NCBI RefSeq assembly: GCF_002217475.1
Contig: NZ_MUHH01000067.1
Coordinates: forward strand, 1 to 64,000
DNA length: 64,000 bases
Reading direction: 5' to 3'
Source: Flavobacterium tructae
Lineage (GTDB): Bacteria; Bacteroidota; Bacteroidia; Flavobacteriales; Flavobacteriaceae
The translations under genes were made by a program, and so were the position numbers. How positions within the stretch are numbered: the stretch's first letter is position 1; every line of letters starts with the position of its first letter. The notes beneath the pieces were generated by a model that made no database searches, was not told the DNA's origin, and saw only the letters and a list, made by a program, of their open reading frames with translations. This document shows positions 42,473 to 50,605 of the stretch, one piece after another.

Positions 42473-43513
42473 CTACTTTACAAATTCAATTTTTTGAACT
42501 TCTTCTTCATTGACACTGTCAAAGAAGCCTTGTTCGTTCATCCAGTCATCGCTGAATACTTTACTCATATAACGAGAACCGTGATCCGGAAAAATAGCGA
42601 TAATATTACTGTCTTTAGTAAACTCTCCTTCTTCTGCGTATTGCTTAATAGCTTGCATTACAGCTCCTGAAGTATATCCTACAAATAACCCTTCTTTTCT
42701 GGTAATCTCTCTTGCAGAGTGAGCACTTTCTTCATCCGTCACTTTCATGAACTTATCGATGATATCAAAATCTGTAGCCGAAGGAATTAAATTTTTACCT
42801 AAACCTTCTATACGGTACGGATAAATCTCTTTGTTATCGAATTCTTTTGTTTCGTGGTATTTTTTTAATACTGATCCAAAAGCATCAACACCTAAAATTC
42901 TGATATTTGGATTTTTCTCTTTTAAGAATTTTGCAGTTCCTGAGATCGTTCCTCCTGTTCCGCTGCAGGCAATAAGATGCGTAATTTTTCCTTTTGTCTG
43001 TTCCCAGATTTCTGGTCCGGTAGAGTTATAATGTGCATCAATATTCAACTGATTAAAGTATTGATTAATGTACACAGAACCTTTTGTTTCTTCGTGTAAA
43101 CGTTTCGCTACATTATAGTATGATCTTTCATCATCTGCTGAAACGTGAGCCGGGCATACATAAACTTTTGCACCTAAACTCCTCAACATGTCAATTTTAT
43201 CTTTCGATGACTTTGAACTTACTGCCAAAATACAATTATAACCTTTTATAATGCTTACCATAGCCAAACTAAAACCTGTATTACCGGATGTCGTTTCGAT
43301 TATGGTATCACCTGGCGACAGAATACCTTTTTTTTCGGCCTCTTCAAGAATGTATAACGCTATTCTATCTTTTGAGGAATGTCCTGGATTAAAAGCTTCT
43401 ACCTTTGCGTAGAAATTACCTTCTAACTCTTCGGTGATTTTATTTAGTTTAATAAGGGGGGTATTGCCTATTAATTCTAAAACATTATTATAAGCGTTTA
43501 TTTCTTCTTTCAT
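42473..43513 (-). CDS. PLP-dependent cysteine synthase / cystathionine beta-synthase family enzyme
   Basis: 346 aa from the ATG at 43513. It is a fold-type II PLP enzyme: VLELIGNTPLIKLNKI at the start, the PLP lysine in GHSSKDRIALYI, the substrate loop ETTSGNTGFSLAM, and the phosphate-binding GTGGTISGTAKFL. It has no CBS (Bateman) domain. The ETTSGNTG in place of EPTSGNTG and the long C-terminus place it nearer to the CBS-like branch than to classic CysK. It would make cysteine from an activated serine, or cystathionine from serine and homocysteine; I cannot choose. A single gene in the cytoplasm. Confidence 0.85.
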   Translation of the reverse strand: MKEEINAYNNVLELIGNTPLIKLNKITEELEGNFYAKVEAFNPGHSSKDRIALYILEEAEKKGILSPGDTIIETTSGNTGFSLAMVSIIKGYNCILAVSSKSSKDKIDMLRSLGAKVYVCPAHVSADDERSYYNVAKRLHEETKGSVYINQYFNQLNIDAHYNSTGPEIWEQTKGKITHLIACSGTGGTISGTAKFLKEKNPNIRILGVDAFGSVLKKYHETKEFDNKEIYPYRIEGLGKNLIPSATDFDIIDKFMKVTDEESAHSAREITRKEGLFVGYTSGAVMQAIKQYAEEGEFTKDSNIIAIFPDHGSRYMSKVFSDDWMNEQGFFDSVNEEEVQKIEFVK

Positions 43514-43583
43514 AAAAAAATAGTTAATCAAAGGCATTTTAAAATAACCTTGATAGGTTGCAAATTTAACAAAAAAAATCTAA

Positions 43584-45719
43584 TTAGCTTTTAATTTTTT
43601 CTAAATCTAATAAAAAACTAAATTCCTTTGCTAAGTCTTTTAAAGCCTCAAAACGTCCTGAAGCCCCACCATGTCCGGCATCCATATTGGTGTCTAAAAA
43701 CAATAAATTGCTATTTGTTTTTAAGTTTCTCAATTTGGCTACCCATTTGGCAGGCTCCCAATATTGCACCTGCGAATCATGCAATCCGGTAGAAACATAC
43801 ATATTAGGATAATTTTGAGCTTTTACATTATCATACGGCGAGTACGACAACATATAATCGTAATATTTTTTATTGTTGGGATTTCCCCATTCATCATATT
43901 CTCCTGTGGTCAACGGAATACTGTCGTCCAGCATTGTGGTAATAACATCTACAAAAGGCACCTGAGCAATCACTCCATTGTACAGTTCCGGCGCTTCGTT
44001 TGAGATAACTCCCATTAAAAGTCCTCCGGCTGATCCTCCTTCTGCATACAAATGTTTAGAAGAAGTAAATTTTTCGTTAATTACAAATTTAGAGCAATCG
44101 ATGAAATCTGTAAAGGTATTTTTCTTTTTTAACAGTTTTCCATTTTCATACCATTGTCTACCTAAATCTTCTCCTCCTCTGATATGGGCAATTGCGTAAA
44201 CAAAACCACGATCCAGTAATGAAAGTCTTGTAGAAGAAAAATAAGTATCCATTGTGATTCCGTAAGAACCATACGCATAAAGAAGTAACGGATTTTTACC
44301 GTTTCTTTCCAACCCTTTTCTGTAAATCATTGAAATAGGCACTTTAACACCATCTCTGGCTGTCGCCCAAACACGCTCTTCGATATAATTTTCTTTGTCA
44401 AATTTTCCTCCTAAAACCTCTTGTTCTTTTAAAACTTCTTTGGTTTTAGTCTTCATATTGAAATCGATCACAGAAGATGGTGTTGCCAGCGATTGATAAC
44501 TGTAACGCAAAATATCCGTATCAAAATCAACATTTGTTGTGGTATATGCGTTATACGTTTCGCTGCCAAAAGGCAAATAATAATCGGGCTCACCATTCCA
44601 CGGCATAATGCGAATGTGATTCAAACCATTTGAACGTTCTTCCACCACTAAATAGTTCTTAAAAATTTCAATATCTTCCAATAAAACATCTTCACGATGC
44701 GGAATAAGATCTACCCAATTCCTTTTTCCTGTTTTGTTTTCAGGAGTTTTCATCAGCTTGAAGTTAGTTGCCTTGTCTTTATTCGTTAAAATATAAAATG
44801 AATCTTCATAATGCGAAATACTATACTCCAGCCCACGAACACGGGTCTGAAATACTTCAAACTCGCCGTCTGGGTTATCAGAATTCAAAATTCTGTATTC
44901 TGTAGTTAAGGTACTTCCGGAGCCAATTACGATATATTTTCTTGATTTCTCTTTACTCACAGAAACATTAAAAGTGTCATCAGTTTCATTAAAAACCAAA
45001 ACATCCTTTGCAGCATCTGTATGCAATTTGTGTCTGAAAATTTTATCCGCTCTTAAAGTTACTTGATCTTGTTTGGTATAAAAAACAGTTTTATTATCAT
45101 TGGCCCAAACCGATCCTCCAGTTGCATTTTCGATTTTATCTTGTAAAATTTCTCCCGTTTCTAAGTTTTTAAACTGAATCGTGTAAATTCTTCTTCCTAC
45201 AAGATCAACTCCAAAACTTGCAAATTTATTATCAGGACTTATACTTAAACCTCCTAATTTAAAATATGCATGTCCTTTTGCCAATTCATTGCAATTGAAT
45301 AAAATTTCTTCTTCAGCCAAGAGACTTCCTTTTTTTCTGGCAAAAATTGGATAATCCTGACCTGTCTCAAAACGGGTGATGTAATAATATCCATTGTAAA
45401 AATAAGGAACAGAGGAATCATCTTCTTTAATTCTTCCTTTCATTTCTTCATACAAGTCTTCCTGAAGCCCTTTTGTATGTGAAGTCATACTCTCGTAATA
45501 GGCATTTTCCTGATTCAGATAATCAATTACCTCAGGGTTTTCGCGATCATTTAACCAGAAATAATTATCGACTCTGGTTTCTTTATGTTTTTTTAGTGAT
45601 TTTGGAACTTCTTTGGCTATTGGGGCCACTATATCGTTTTGCATTGATTGAGCATTAGTTTTTAAATACGAAGCAGCAAAAATACTATAAACGCAACAGA
45701 ACCAAATTAATTTTTTCAT
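43584..45719 (-). CDS. Secreted oligopeptidase B-type prolyl oligopeptidase family protein (S9A)
   Basis: 711 aa from the ATG at 45719, which starts a signal peptide (KLIWFCCVYSIFAASYLKTNAQ). The N-terminal beta-propeller domain is introduced by KKHKETRVDNYFWLNDRENPEV, a signature of oligopeptidase B. The hydrolase domain has YAYGSYGI, the nucleophile in AEGGSAGGLLMG (about residue 563), the acid in STGLHDSQV and the base in DAGHGGASGR. It cuts short peptides, in oligopeptidase B after Lys or Arg. A signal peptide is usual for Bacteroidetes members, so it acts in the periplasm. Confidence 0.9.
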   Translation of the reverse strand: MKKLIWFCCVYSIFAASYLKTNAQSMQNDIVAPIAKEVPKSLKKHKETRVDNYFWLNDRENPEVIDYLNQENAYYESMTSHTKGLQEDLYEEMKGRIKEDDSSVPYFYNGYYYITRFETGQDYPIFARKKGSLLAEEEILFNCNELAKGHAYFKLGGLSISPDNKFASFGVDLVGRRIYTIQFKNLETGEILQDKIENATGGSVWANDNKTVFYTKQDQVTLRADKIFRHKLHTDAAKDVLVFNETDDTFNVSVSKEKSRKYIVIGSGSTLTTEYRILNSDNPDGEFEVFQTRVRGLEYSISHYEDSFYILTNKDKATNFKLMKTPENKTGKRNWVDLIPHREDVLLEDIEIFKNYLVVEERSNGLNHIRIMPWNGEPDYYLPFGSETYNAYTTTNVDFDTDILRYSYQSLATPSSVIDFNMKTKTKEVLKEQEVLGGKFDKENYIEERVWATARDGVKVPISMIYRKGLERNGKNPLLLYAYGSYGITMDTYFSSTRLSLLDRGFVYAIAHIRGGEDLGRQWYENGKLLKKKNTFTDFIDCSKFVINEKFTSSKHLYAEGGSAGGLLMGVISNEAPELYNGVIAQVPFVDVITTMLDDSIPLTTGEYDEWGNPNNKKYYDYMLSYSPYDNVKAQNYPNMYVSTGLHDSQVQYWEPAKWVAKLRNLKTNSNLLFLDTNMDAGHGGASGRFEALKDLAKEFSFLLDLEKIKS

Positions 45720-45729
45720 AAAATATATG

Positions 45730-45759
45730 TTGCTTTCATACAGCAATATACTAATTTTG
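45730..45759 (+). promoter_or_regulatory. Flavobacterial promoter for the YbaB/EbfC gene
   Basis: TTG (45730-45732), a 19-base gap, then TAATTTTG (45752-45759). This is a good match to the -33/-7 consensus, 27 bases before the ATG. Confidence 0.65.
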
Positions 45760-45786
45760 TACGGAATAATTTAAAAATCAACTAAA

Positions 45787-46107
45787 ATGGATTTAATGGG
45801 AATGATGGGTAAACTTAAAGAAACCCAGCAAAAAATTGAAGATACAAAAAAACGTTTAGACACCGTTTTGATTGATGAACAAAGCGCTGACGGATTATTA
45901 AAAATAACATTAACAGCCAATAGAAAAGTAAAATCAATCAGTATTGATGATTCTTTATTAGAAGATAAAGAACAACTTGAAGACTACCTTATTGTAACTC
46001 TGAATAAAGCAATAGAAAAAGCAACAAGCGTAAACGAAAGAGAATTGGATGCCGTTGCCAAAATGGATATGCCAATGATTCCGGGAATGGATAATCTTTT
46101 TAAATAA
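45787..46107 (+). CDS. YbaB/EbfC family nucleoid-associated protein
   Basis: 106 aa. A first amphipathic helix (MGMMGKLKETQQKIEDTKKRLD), a three-strand part (GLLKITLTANRKVKSISIDDSLL) and a long second helix give the YbaB dimer fold. The Met-rich end MDMPMIPGMDNLF is typical. It binds DNA and shapes the nucleoid. In many bacteria ybaB lies between dnaX and recR, but here it stands alone. Confidence 0.92.
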   Translation: MDLMGMMGKLKETQQKIEDTKKRLDTVLIDEQSADGLLKITLTANRKVKSISIDDSLLEDKEQLEDYLIVTLNKAIEKATSVNERELDAVAKMDMPMIPGMDNLFK

Positions 46108-46176
46108 AGGCACTAAGACACTAAGGTTCTGAGCTACTAAGTAACCAAGGCTTGATTTTAAAGGCTACTTGTAAAA

Positions 46177-46209
46177 AAAATGCTGTCCTAAAGTGACAGC
46201 ATTTTTTTT
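46177..46209. terminator. Bidirectional terminator between ybaB and the aldolase gene
   Basis: AAAATGCTGTC pairs with GACAGCATTTT around a 7-base loop, with an A-run before and a T-run after, so it can serve both convergent genes. Confidence 0.8.
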
Positions 46210-46259
46210 AAAACTTTTTGAATCAGAATCTTAGAGCCTCAGAACCTTAGTCCCTTTCA

Positions 46260-47279
46260 TCAGAATTTCTGCAACGTTTCAATTACATAGGTATGCATTA
46301 CTTCTTTGTAATCTAAATGTGTGACAATTCTAAGCTTATTATGTCCCATCGAGCTTATTAAAATATTTTTTTGTTTTAGCTTTTCAATCAAAAGCTGATC
46401 ACTATATCCTTCTGCCAAAGAAAAAATCAAAATATTCGTTTCTACAGGCTCTATTGCTGAAACCCACGATTTTGTACTTAGTACAGCCGCAATTTCTTTA
46501 GCTCTTCTGTGATCTTCTGCCAGTCTTTCAATATTATGCGCCAAAGCGAACAATCCCGCTGCGGCCAAATATCCTACCTGACGCATTCCTCCACCAAGTA
46601 TTTTCCTGATTCTCAACGCTCTACGAATATCTTCTTTCGTTCCAAGCAGTACAGAACCTATTGGAGCGCCTAATCCTTTAGACAGACAAACCGATATTGT
46701 ATCGAAAATTGCCCCAAATTCTTTTGGATTTTGTCTTTTAGCCACTAATGCATTCCAAATTCTGGCTCCATCCAAATGGAATTTCAGATTATTAGCATCG
46801 CAAACTTTTTTTATCTCTCTTAAATCTTCTAATTCATAACAAGCCCCACCTCCTTTATTGGTGGTATTCTCTACACAAACCAAACTGGTTAACGGACTGT
46901 GATAAAACTCAGGATCATTGATTGCCGCAGCAACCTGACTGGCATTTATCATCCCTCTATGTCCGTCTAACAAACAACAGGATACACCGCTGTTGAACGA
47001 AACTCCTCCTCCTTCATAATGATAAACATGAGCGTATTTATCTGCAATCAATTGTTCTCCGGGCTGTGTATGTAATTTAATTGCGGTTTGATTTGCCATA
47101 GTTCCAGACGGAAAAAAAAGCCCGGCTTCCATACCAAAAAACTCAGCAACTCTAGTCTCTAATTCGATAACTGTAGGATCTTGCCTGTATACGTCATCCC
47201 CAACATGAGCATTAAACATATACTGCAACATTTCATATGTTGGTTTAGTAATGGTATCGCTAATTAAATTTATTTCCAT
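46260..47279 (-). CDS. ltaE: Low-specificity L-threonine aldolase
   Basis: 339 aa. A fold-type I PLP enzyme: LISDTITKPTYEMLQ and the GDDVYRQDPTVIELE entry, the substrate region FFPSGTMANQTAI, the PLP Asp in FHLDGARIWNALVA, and the Schiff-base Lys in SVCLSKGLGAPIGS. It splits threonine or allo-threonine to glycine and acetaldehyde. The full length is present and it is a single gene. A TAATTTTG box (minus strand, 47311-47318) lies about 32 bases upstream of the ATG. Confidence 0.92.
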   Translation of the reverse strand: MEINLISDTITKPTYEMLQYMFNAHVGDDVYRQDPTVIELETRVAEFFGMEAGLFFPSGTMANQTAIKLHTQPGEQLIADKYAHVYHYEGGGVSFNSGVSCCLLDGHRGMINASQVAAAINDPEFYHSPLTSLVCVENTTNKGGGACYELEDLREIKKVCDANNLKFHLDGARIWNALVAKRQNPKEFGAIFDTISVCLSKGLGAPIGSVLLGTKEDIRRALRIRKILGGGMRQVGYLAAAGLFALAHNIERLAEDHRRAKEIAAVLSTKSWVSAIEPVETNILIFSLAEGYSDQLLIEKLKQKNILISSMGHNKLRIVTHLDYKEVMHTYVIETLQKF

Positions 47280-47310
47280 ATTCTAAAAACTATATCTTAT
47301 TTTTGTACAG

Positions 47311-47318
47311 CAAAATTA
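47311..47318 (-). promoter_or_regulatory. Probable -7 box of ltaE
   Basis: On the minus strand TAATTTTG fits TAnnTTTG. No clear -33 TTG is seen. A plus-strand copy of the same word (47334-47341) points toward prfB. Confidence 0.4.
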
Positions 47319-47430
47319 CGTATTACTGTTAGTTAATTTTGGTAAGTTTCAGTAAATTTTAACTTCCCGATAACGATAGAACCAAATTAACGTAATATTT
47401 GTAAAAAACATATAAAACTACTATTAATTT

Positions 47431-48529
47431 ATGACAACGACCGAACAAATAAAAGGTATTGTGGAGCGCCTTGGTGCGTTGAGGAGGTATCTTTGACGTT
47501 GATGCCAAACTAATCGAAATTGCGAACGAGGAAGAAAAAACTTTTGCACCTGATTTTTGGAACAATGCAAAAGAAGCTGAAGCTATTGTAAAAAACCTTC
47601 GAAACAAGAAAAAATGGATCGAAGATTACAACAAAGCAATTGAACTTACTGATGAATTGCAACTTGCGCATGATTTTTATAAAGAAGGCGAACTTTCTGC
47701 AGCAGAGTTAGACGAGCATTACAACACTACTCAGGCTCATATTGAAAACATCGAATTTAAAAACATGCTTTCAGATGAAGGAGACAGTTTAAGTGCCGTA
47801 GTACAAATTACAGCCGGAGCCGGAGGAACAGAAAGCTGTGACTGGGCCGGAATGCTGATGCGTATGTACATGATGTGGGGAGAAAGTTACGGTTACAAAA
47901 TCAAAGAACTTAACTTTCAGGAAGGTGATGTGGCCGGAATTAAAACCGTAACTTTAGAATTCGAAGGCGATTATTCTTTCGGTTATCTAAAAGGCGAAAA
48001 CGGAGTGCATCGTTTGGTGCGAATCTCTCCTTTTGACAGTAATGCCAAGCGTCATACTTCGTTTGTATCTGTTTATGTCTATCCGCTTGTTGACGATAGT
48101 ATCGAAATTGACATTAATCCTGCCGATATCGAAATTACAACTTCCCGTTCCAGTGGTGCCGGAGGACAAAACGTAAATAAGGTCGAAACCAAAGTGCAAT
48201 TAGTACACAAGCCAACCGGAATTCAGATTCAATGTTCTGAAACAAGATCTCAACAGGACAACAGACAACGTGCTATGCAAATGTTACGTTCTCAATTGTA
48301 TGAAATTGAGTTAAAGAAACAACAAGCGCAACGTGCCGATATCGAAGCCGGAAAAATGAAAATCGAATGGGGTTCACAAATACGTAATTACGTAATGCAA
48401 CCTTATAAACTAGTAAAAGATGTTCGTACAGGCTACGAAACCAGCGATGTTGATGGGGTTATGAATGGAAATATAGATCCGTTCCTAAAAGCCTACTTAA
48501 TGATGATGGGACAGAAAGAGGAAGAATAA
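47431..48529 (+). CDS. prfB: Peptide chain release factor 2, with programmed +1 frameshift
   Basis: 365 aa after frameshift: codons from 47431 to CTT at 47491-47493, an in-frame TGA at 47494-47496, then reading resumes at GAC 47495. Together the two parts give the usual RF2 length. RF2 recognises UGA and UAA stop codons. The SPF recognition motif is in RISPFDSNAKRH and the peptidyl-tRNA hydrolysis motif GGQ is in SSGAGGQNVNKVE. Calling only the downstream frame (from 47657) would lose the first 75 or so residues. Divergent from ltaE. Confidence 0.96.
47482..47497 (+). promoter_or_regulatory. prfB programmed +1 frameshift site
   Basis: AGGAGGTATCTTTGAC: a Shine-Dalgarno-like AGGAGG, a 3-base spacer, the slippery CTT and the weak stop TGA-C. 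When RF2 is scarce the ribosome slips one base forward and makes full-length RF2. The layout is that of E. coli and most bacteria. Confidence 0.95.
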
Positions 48530-48539
48530 ATTAGTAATC

Positions 48540-48599
48540 AGTTTTCAGTCGCAGTTTTCAGTTCACTGAGACTGAATACTGGGACTGAGACTGAAAACT
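48540..48599. repeat. Imperfect inverted repeat of CAGTTTTC words
   Basis: AGTTTTCAGTC (48540-48550) and its exact complement (48589-48599) enclose further copies of CAGTTTTCAG and GACTGA. It fills the spacer between prfB and msrB and is of the same kind as the other low-complexity spacers. Confidence 0.5.
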
Positions 48600-48613
48600 T
48601 AAAAGAAAAAGTT

Positions 48614-49057
48614 ATGATAAAATGGGCAGATGTAATTCATTTTACAAATAAAGGAAATCCGATACCGGAAAAAAGAGTAGAAAAAACGGAGGAAGAATGG
48701 AAACAACTTTTAACTCCTGAAGAATTTCAGGTAACCCGATTAAAAGGTACCGAAAGATCCTTCAGTTCTGAACTTTGCAGTTTGTTTGATCCCGGAATTT
48801 ATGAATGTAAATGCTGCGGAACTTTATTATTTGATGCTTCTGAGAAGTTTGAGTCAGGAACGGGATGGCCCTCATTTACTCAGCCTTTAAAAGAAAATGC
48901 CATTGCATACCATGCCGACAAATCATACGGAATGATTAGAGTTGAAGTCGTTTGCAATACCTGTGATGCCCATTTAGGACATGTTTTTCCTGACGGCCCC
49001 GAACCTAGTGGTCTGCGATATTGTATTAATGCAGTTTCTCTTTCTAAAATTAAATAA
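48614..49057 (+). CDS. msrB: Peptide-methionine (R)-S-oxide reductase
   Basis: 147 aa. All MsrB blocks are present: zinc cysteines 65/68 (CKCC) and 114/117 (CNTC), the substrate loop SGTGWPSFTQP, HLGHVFPDGP, and the catalytic Cys137 in RYCINAVSL. It reduces R-methionine sulfoxide in proteins using thioredoxin. No signal peptide, so it is cytoplasmic. No msrA is fused or adjacent. Confidence 0.95.
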   Translation: MIKWADVIHFTNKGNPIPEKRVEKTEEEWKQLLTPEEFQVTRLKGTERSFSSELCSLFDPGIYECKCCGTLLFDASEKFESGTGWPSFTQPLKENAIAYHADKSYGMIRVEVVCNTCDAHLGHVFPDGPEPSGLRYCINAVSLSKIK

Positions 49058-49060
49058 ATT

Positions 49061-49100
49061 AAAAATCGATTCCTTCTAACAAAGTGAATCGATTTTTTTT
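49061..49100 (+). terminator. Terminator after msrB
   Basis: AAAATCGATTC pairs with GAATCGATTTT around a 13-base loop, then a T-run. Confidence 0.75.
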
Positions 49101-49406
49101 ATTCCATGCTTTTTTTCAAATGATTTGTATTACATTTGTAAGCCACTACTTATCAATAAATTAATTATTGATTTCCCATTTCAATTCAAATCGAATCCCC
49201 CCTCATTCGTATCAAAAAACCAGCAGTACCAACTTAAATACAAACTAAAAAACATTAGTAAATTAATAGCTAAAATGTTAATTTTGTAATATTTAAACTA
49301 TTATTTTAAATATATTTCAACAAACTCAAAAATAACATTAGGTAATTAGAATCTAATTGATTTTATTTGGAAAAAATTAACCCCTATAATCTATTACATT
49401 CATTAA
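49101..49406. other. AT-rich spacer, no gene seen
   Basis: About 300 bases of very AT-rich DNA before the lpxD copy. TAATTTTG at 49279-49286 could be a -7 box, but no -33 TTG fits and it would leave a leader of about 115 bases. I see no reading frame, hairpin or repeat of note. Confidence 0.5.
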
Positions 49407-50405
49407 ATGAAATCCTATTCAATTCAAGAAATTAACGAAGTAATCAATGGCGTAATTTACGGCACTACTTCACAAAGCATTACAGCCACAGAGCAACTAG
49501 AAAAAGCGACAACTTCAGAAATTTCATTTATAGGAAACAAAAAATATGAAAAATACTGGTCAACTTCAAATGCATCCATTGCAGTAGTTAACGAAGATAT
49601 TTCAATAGAGCCAGGGGAAAATCGTGCCTTTATCAAAGTAAAAAATGCCGATCTGGCCATGTCTCAAATTCTGGCCCTTTTTGCCCCACCTGCCCCAATA
49701 TTCCATACTAATATTCACAAAACTGCTACTGTAGACGAAACAGCCATTATTGGTGAAGGTGCCAAAATTGGTGCCGGCTGCTACATTGGACCAAAAGTAG
49801 AGATTGGTTCCAATACCACTATCTACCCAAACGTAACTATTCTTGACGAATCAACCGTTGGTAATAATACGGTTATCTGGTCCGGAACAGTTGTAAGAGA
49901 ACGTTGTCATATCGGCAACGATTGTATCATTCATCCTAATGCAACAATTGGAGCTGATGGTTTTGGATTTCGTCCATGCAGCGAAAAAGGATTGGTGAAA
50001 ATTCCACAAATTGGAAACGTAATTATAGGAAACGGAGTTGAGATTGGCGCGAATACTTGTGTAGACCGCGGAAAATTCAGCTCTACTATTCTTGGTGATG
50101 GCTGCAAAATTGACAATCTGGTACAAATAGGGCACAACAGTAAACTAGGTAAGTTTTGCATCATGGCAGGAAACAGCGGTTTAGCCGGTTCTGTAACTTT
50201 AGGAAATGGTGTTATCATTGGTGGAAGCGCTTCCATTAAAGACCATACCACAATTGGTGATGGTGCTGTAGTTGGAGCAGGCTCAGGAGTTATTTGTGAT
50301 GTTGCTGCCGGAAAAACCATGTTAGGTTATCCCGCCGTAGAAGCCCGAGATGCTTTAAAACAATGGGCCCTTCTAAAACGAATGGTTTGTGATATTAAAA
50401 AATAA
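49407..50405 (+). CDS. lpxD: LpxD-type UDP-3-O-acylglucosamine N-acyltransferase
   Basis: 332 aa. The N-terminal uridine-binding domain (about 1-100, with TSEISFIGNKKYEKYW) leads into a left-handed beta-helix of hexapeptide repeats (AIIGEGAKIGAGCYIGPKVEIG onward). The catalytic His lies in VQIGHNSKLG, and FGFRPCSEKGLVKIPQIGNVIIG is the acyl-carrier loop. It adds the second 3-hydroxyacyl chain in lipid A synthesis. In Bacteroidetes the main lpxD usually sits with lpxC-fabZ and lpxA; this single copy may be a second paralogue. Confidence 0.88.
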   Translation: MKSYSIQEINEVINGVIYGTTSQSITATEQLEKATTSEISFIGNKKYEKYWSTSNASIAVVNEDISIEPGENRAFIKVKNADLAMSQILALFAPPAPIFHTNIHKTATVDETAIIGEGAKIGAGCYIGPKVEIGSNTTIYPNVTILDESTVGNNTVIWSGTVVRERCHIGNDCIIHPNATIGADGFGFRPCSEKGLVKIPQIGNVIIGNGVEIGANTCVDRGKFSSTILGDGCKIDNLVQIGHNSKLGKFCIMAGNSGLAGSVTLGNGVIIGGSASIKDHTTIGDGAVVGAGSGVICDVAAGKTMLGYPAVEARDALKQWALLKRMVCDIKK

Positions 50406-50421
50406 AAAAATGATGATATAA

Positions 50422-50452
50422 AAAACCGGAAGTTCGCTTCCGGTTTTTTTTT
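50422..50452 (+). terminator. Terminator after lpxD with a UUCG tetraloop
   Basis: AAAACCGGAAG pairs exactly with CTTCCGGTTTT around the extra-stable loop TTCG, followed by a T-run. Confidence 0.88.
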
Positions 50453-50605
50453 ATCCTAAACAGGCACTTTACTTCTTCCAAAAGATACTGAAAATTTAAC
50501 TATAAGAACCTTAATTTAATTTCATAACAGCACAACATTTATTATGTGGGTTTCAATTGATTTTGTAAATTAGCCAACACTATTTTGTTAAAACATTAAA
50601 ATATT

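Noticed and set aside
47657..48529. Release factor 2 as a shortened gene or pseudogene starting at 47657
   Set aside because: The upstream 21 codons, TGA and shifted frame restore a full RF2, and the frameshift site is canonical.
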